Positions 7,406 to 8,276 of a DNA stretch of 8,276 nt are shown in pieces. Within the stretch, counting starts at the first letter, position 1, and each line of letters begins with the position of its first letter. The notes under the pieces were generated by a model, which saw nothing but the letters and a program-made list of their open reading frames with translations, did no database searches and was not told the origin of the DNA. A program made the position numbers and the translations under genes. Source of the stretch: Euryarchaeota archaeon UBA602 (lineage in GTDB: Archaea; Thermoplasmatota; Poseidoniia; Poseidoniales; Thalassarchaeaceae); NCBI GenBank assembly GCA_002498455.1, contig DAHO01000107.1, positions 1 to 8,276 on the forward strand, given 5' to 3'.

Positions 7406-7456
7406 AGGCGTTCGAACCTAGGTTGGTACGTAAAGTCACGTATTGTACCGGGTTGT
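7406..7456 (-). other. Short gap with palindromes between the membrane-protein and multidomain genes
   Basis: These 51 bases hold a perfect 10-base palindrome AACCTAGGTT (7415-7424), an overlapping 8-base palindrome GTTCGAAC (7410-7417), and an inverted repeat GGTAC/GTACC (7425-7429 and 7445-7449). No ribosome site precedes ATG 7405. The gap could carry a small RNA structure or a regulator site, or nothing. Confidence 0.3.
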
Positions 7457-7996
7457 TCAATCGTCAAGTTCGACACTGCGTGCCTTTTCCACAGCATCAT
7501 CGGGGAGGAAGAAGAGGTTGGGTACCTTGGACGGAAATTCAGCGTCCCAAAATTTCTGGCTGCGCGCCCAAATTTCTTGAGAGCCGCACCATGCGAGCCA
7601 TTCGTCGATCCAGTCACAGGTTTCAATGACGGATTCATCCTCAGTACTGTCACGTAGTAGGCGGTTCAGCAGGCCGATGATGACGACATTTGGAGGTATG
7701 AGAGCATATGTTCCGAAAGGGTTACGCTCGGTATCAACGGTGCGTTGTTCCTTCCATAGTGCGAGAAATTGATCATAGATGTAACCAATAGCGAGGACGG
7801 AAATGAGGACGCCGACAGCTATGGAAGCAAGGCCCCAATATGTCATTGGAATACCAAATGTTCTCTCATCTGCAACGAAACGCCATTTGACATAGGGCCA
7901 GATCAGTAAGGTGAGTGTTGTACACCAAAATGCCATCGAAATGAGAGTCTGTGATTGTTGTAGACGCCAATACTGACGCATGAACCACTTCTTCAT
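7457..7996 (-). CDS. Hypothetical membrane protein with two N-terminal transmembrane helices
   Basis: I do not recognise this 179-residue protein. A basic N-terminus (MKKWFMRQYWRLQQ) is followed by a hydrophobic segment at about 18-36 (TLISMAFWCTTLTLLIWPY), a short loop, and a second at about 53-72 (YWGLASIAVGVLISVLAIGY). By the positive-inside rule both ends should be cytosolic. The remainder is soluble: an NPFGTYALIPP block (92-102), a short amphipathic stretch, and an acidic tail rich in Trp (CDWIDEWLAWCG, FWDAEFPSK) that ends VELDD. Start ATG 7996 has no ribosome site upstream; ATG 7981 (residue 6) is an in-frame alternative. The gene lies 51 bp before the multidomain gene on the same strand, so the two could be co-transcribed and might work together at the membrane, which is inference only. 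Confidence 0.7.
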   Translation of the reverse strand: MKKWFMRQYWRLQQSQTLISMAFWCTTLTLLIWPYVKWRFVADERTFGIPMTYWGLASIAVGVLISVLAIGYIYDQFLALWKEQRTVDTERNPFGTYALIPPNVVIIGLLNRLLRDSTEDESVIETCDWIDEWLAWCGSQEIWARSQKFWDAEFPSKVPNLFFLPDDAVEKARSVELDD

Positions 7997-8004
7997 CAGT
8001 GGTT
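7983..8004 (-). repeat. Perfect inverted repeat placing the membrane-protein start codon in the loop
   Basis: The arms AACCACT and AGTGGTT (7 bases each) enclose an 8-base loop, and the ATG 7996-7994 lies in that loop. In the mRNA this could form a hairpin around the start codon. A 7-base arm is short enough to occur by chance several times in a window of this size. Confidence 0.45.
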
Positions 8005-8121
8005 GCTTTGACCCGCTGCATTTGACGGTTACGCATTAACGTCACTTAAGCTGTTGATTTTACTTGAGGTCGTGAACGCGGATATGAAAGGTAATGTGTG
8101 GGTGCCGAACATGGGTTTGCC
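7997..8121. promoter_or_regulatory. Divergent intergenic region, membrane protein / Gfo-Idh-MocA oxidoreductase
   Basis: Promoters for the two divergent genes must lie here. The main structure is an imperfect palindrome at 8023-8044: TGACGGTTA, a CGCAT loop, then TAACGTCA, giving eight pairs with one bulged G. It could be an operator. A -35-like TTGACG (8022-8027) overlaps its left arm. AAAGG at 8087-8091 could be a ribosome site for an alternative GTG start at 8098. I see no gene between the two. Confidence 0.4.
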
Positions 8122-8276
8122 GTGATTACTGCTGTTCTGGTCGGGCTGGGGCATCGTAGTGTCGGGTATGCCAGCTATGCTGATGGCCACCCAGATGAAT
8201 TGGATATTGTGGCCGTGGCTGAGCCAGATCCTGTGCGAAGGATACGTTACGCAAAGCGCTTCGGGGTGGATGAAAG
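8122..8276 (+). CDS. Gfo/Idh/MocA-family oxidoreductase, N-terminal fragment cut by window edge
   Basis: Only about 51 codons are in the window. I translated them by hand: after GTG 8122 the protein reads MITAVLVGLGHRSVG, and later LDIVAVAEPDPVRRIRYAK and RFGVDE. This is the first beta-alpha-beta unit of the NAD(P)-binding domain of Gfo/Idh/MocA oxidoreductases: a glycine-rich loop near residues 8-15 and an acidic residue at the end of strand two (AEPD) that binds the ribose of the cofactor. Family members oxidise or reduce sugars, inositols and nucleotide sugars; the catalytic EKP motif lies beyond the edge, so the substrate cannot be judged. GTG 8122 gives the usual short lead to the glycine loop; GTG 8098, with AAAGG seven bases upstream, would add eight residues and is nearly as plausible. 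It is divergent from the membrane-protein gene. Confidence 0.8.
   Translation, partial: MITAVLVGLGHRSVGYASYADGHPDELDIVAVAEPDPVRRIRYAKRFGVDE

Noticed and set aside
7399..7653. Minus-strand open frame of 84 codons overlapping the membrane-protein gene
   Set aside because: It runs in another frame through the end of the two-helix protein gene and the gap after it; no ribosome site or coherent domain.

Overview
The window carries eight protein-coding genes and almost no spare DNA; I found no rRNA, tRNA, CRISPR array, transposase or integrase. In order: a glycosyltransferase family 4 gene cut by the left edge (minus strand); a short-chain dehydrogenase/epimerase-like gene (plus); a coupled pair read on the minus strand, a pol-beta-type nucleotidyltransferase followed by a class I methyltransferase; a large membrane glycosyltransferase of the GT-C type (plus); a minus-strand pair made of a two-helix membrane protein followed by a multidomain protein; and the first codons of a Gfo/Idh/MocA-type oxidoreductase (plus), cut by the right edge.

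The left two thirds (about 1-5786) looks like part of a surface-glycan or glycoprotein biosynthesis locus. A cytosolic glycosyltransferase, a nucleotide-sugar-type SDR, a methyltransferase and a lipid-linked-sugar membrane glycosyltransferase are the usual ingredients, and the nucleotidyltransferase resembles uncharacterised proteins that I recall from polysaccharide clusters. The Gfo/Idh/MocA start at the right edge would also fit sugar metabolism. The pair at 5783-7996 is different in character. Its larger protein joins a domain I associate with eukaryotic phytoplankton proteins, a possible Cys/His metal site, a putative Ig (He_PIG) domain and a long helical domain. It is the least explained item here.

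Layout is compact and alternates strand in blocks of one or two genes (-, +, --, +, --, +). Convergent genes overlap tail to tail by 19 bp (2168-2186) and 4 bp (5783-5786), and the nucleotidyltransferase/methyltransferase pair overlaps by 8 bp. Divergent gaps at 1123-1307, about 3819-3902 and 7997-8121 are the only places for promoters. Each block therefore probably has its own promoter rather than being part of one long operon, which is common in cassette-built glycan loci.

The organism is a prokaryote with moderate base composition: 60-base samples that I counted ranged from 33% to 50% GC, lowest in the membrane part of the GT-C gene. Shine-Dalgarno-like sequences are present (GGTGA, GGGGGA, AAAGG), and TTG and GTG starts are used. 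I cannot decide from this sequence whether it is a bacterium or an archaeon. The phytoplankton-like domain hints at an aquatic, probably marine, setting, but that is inference.
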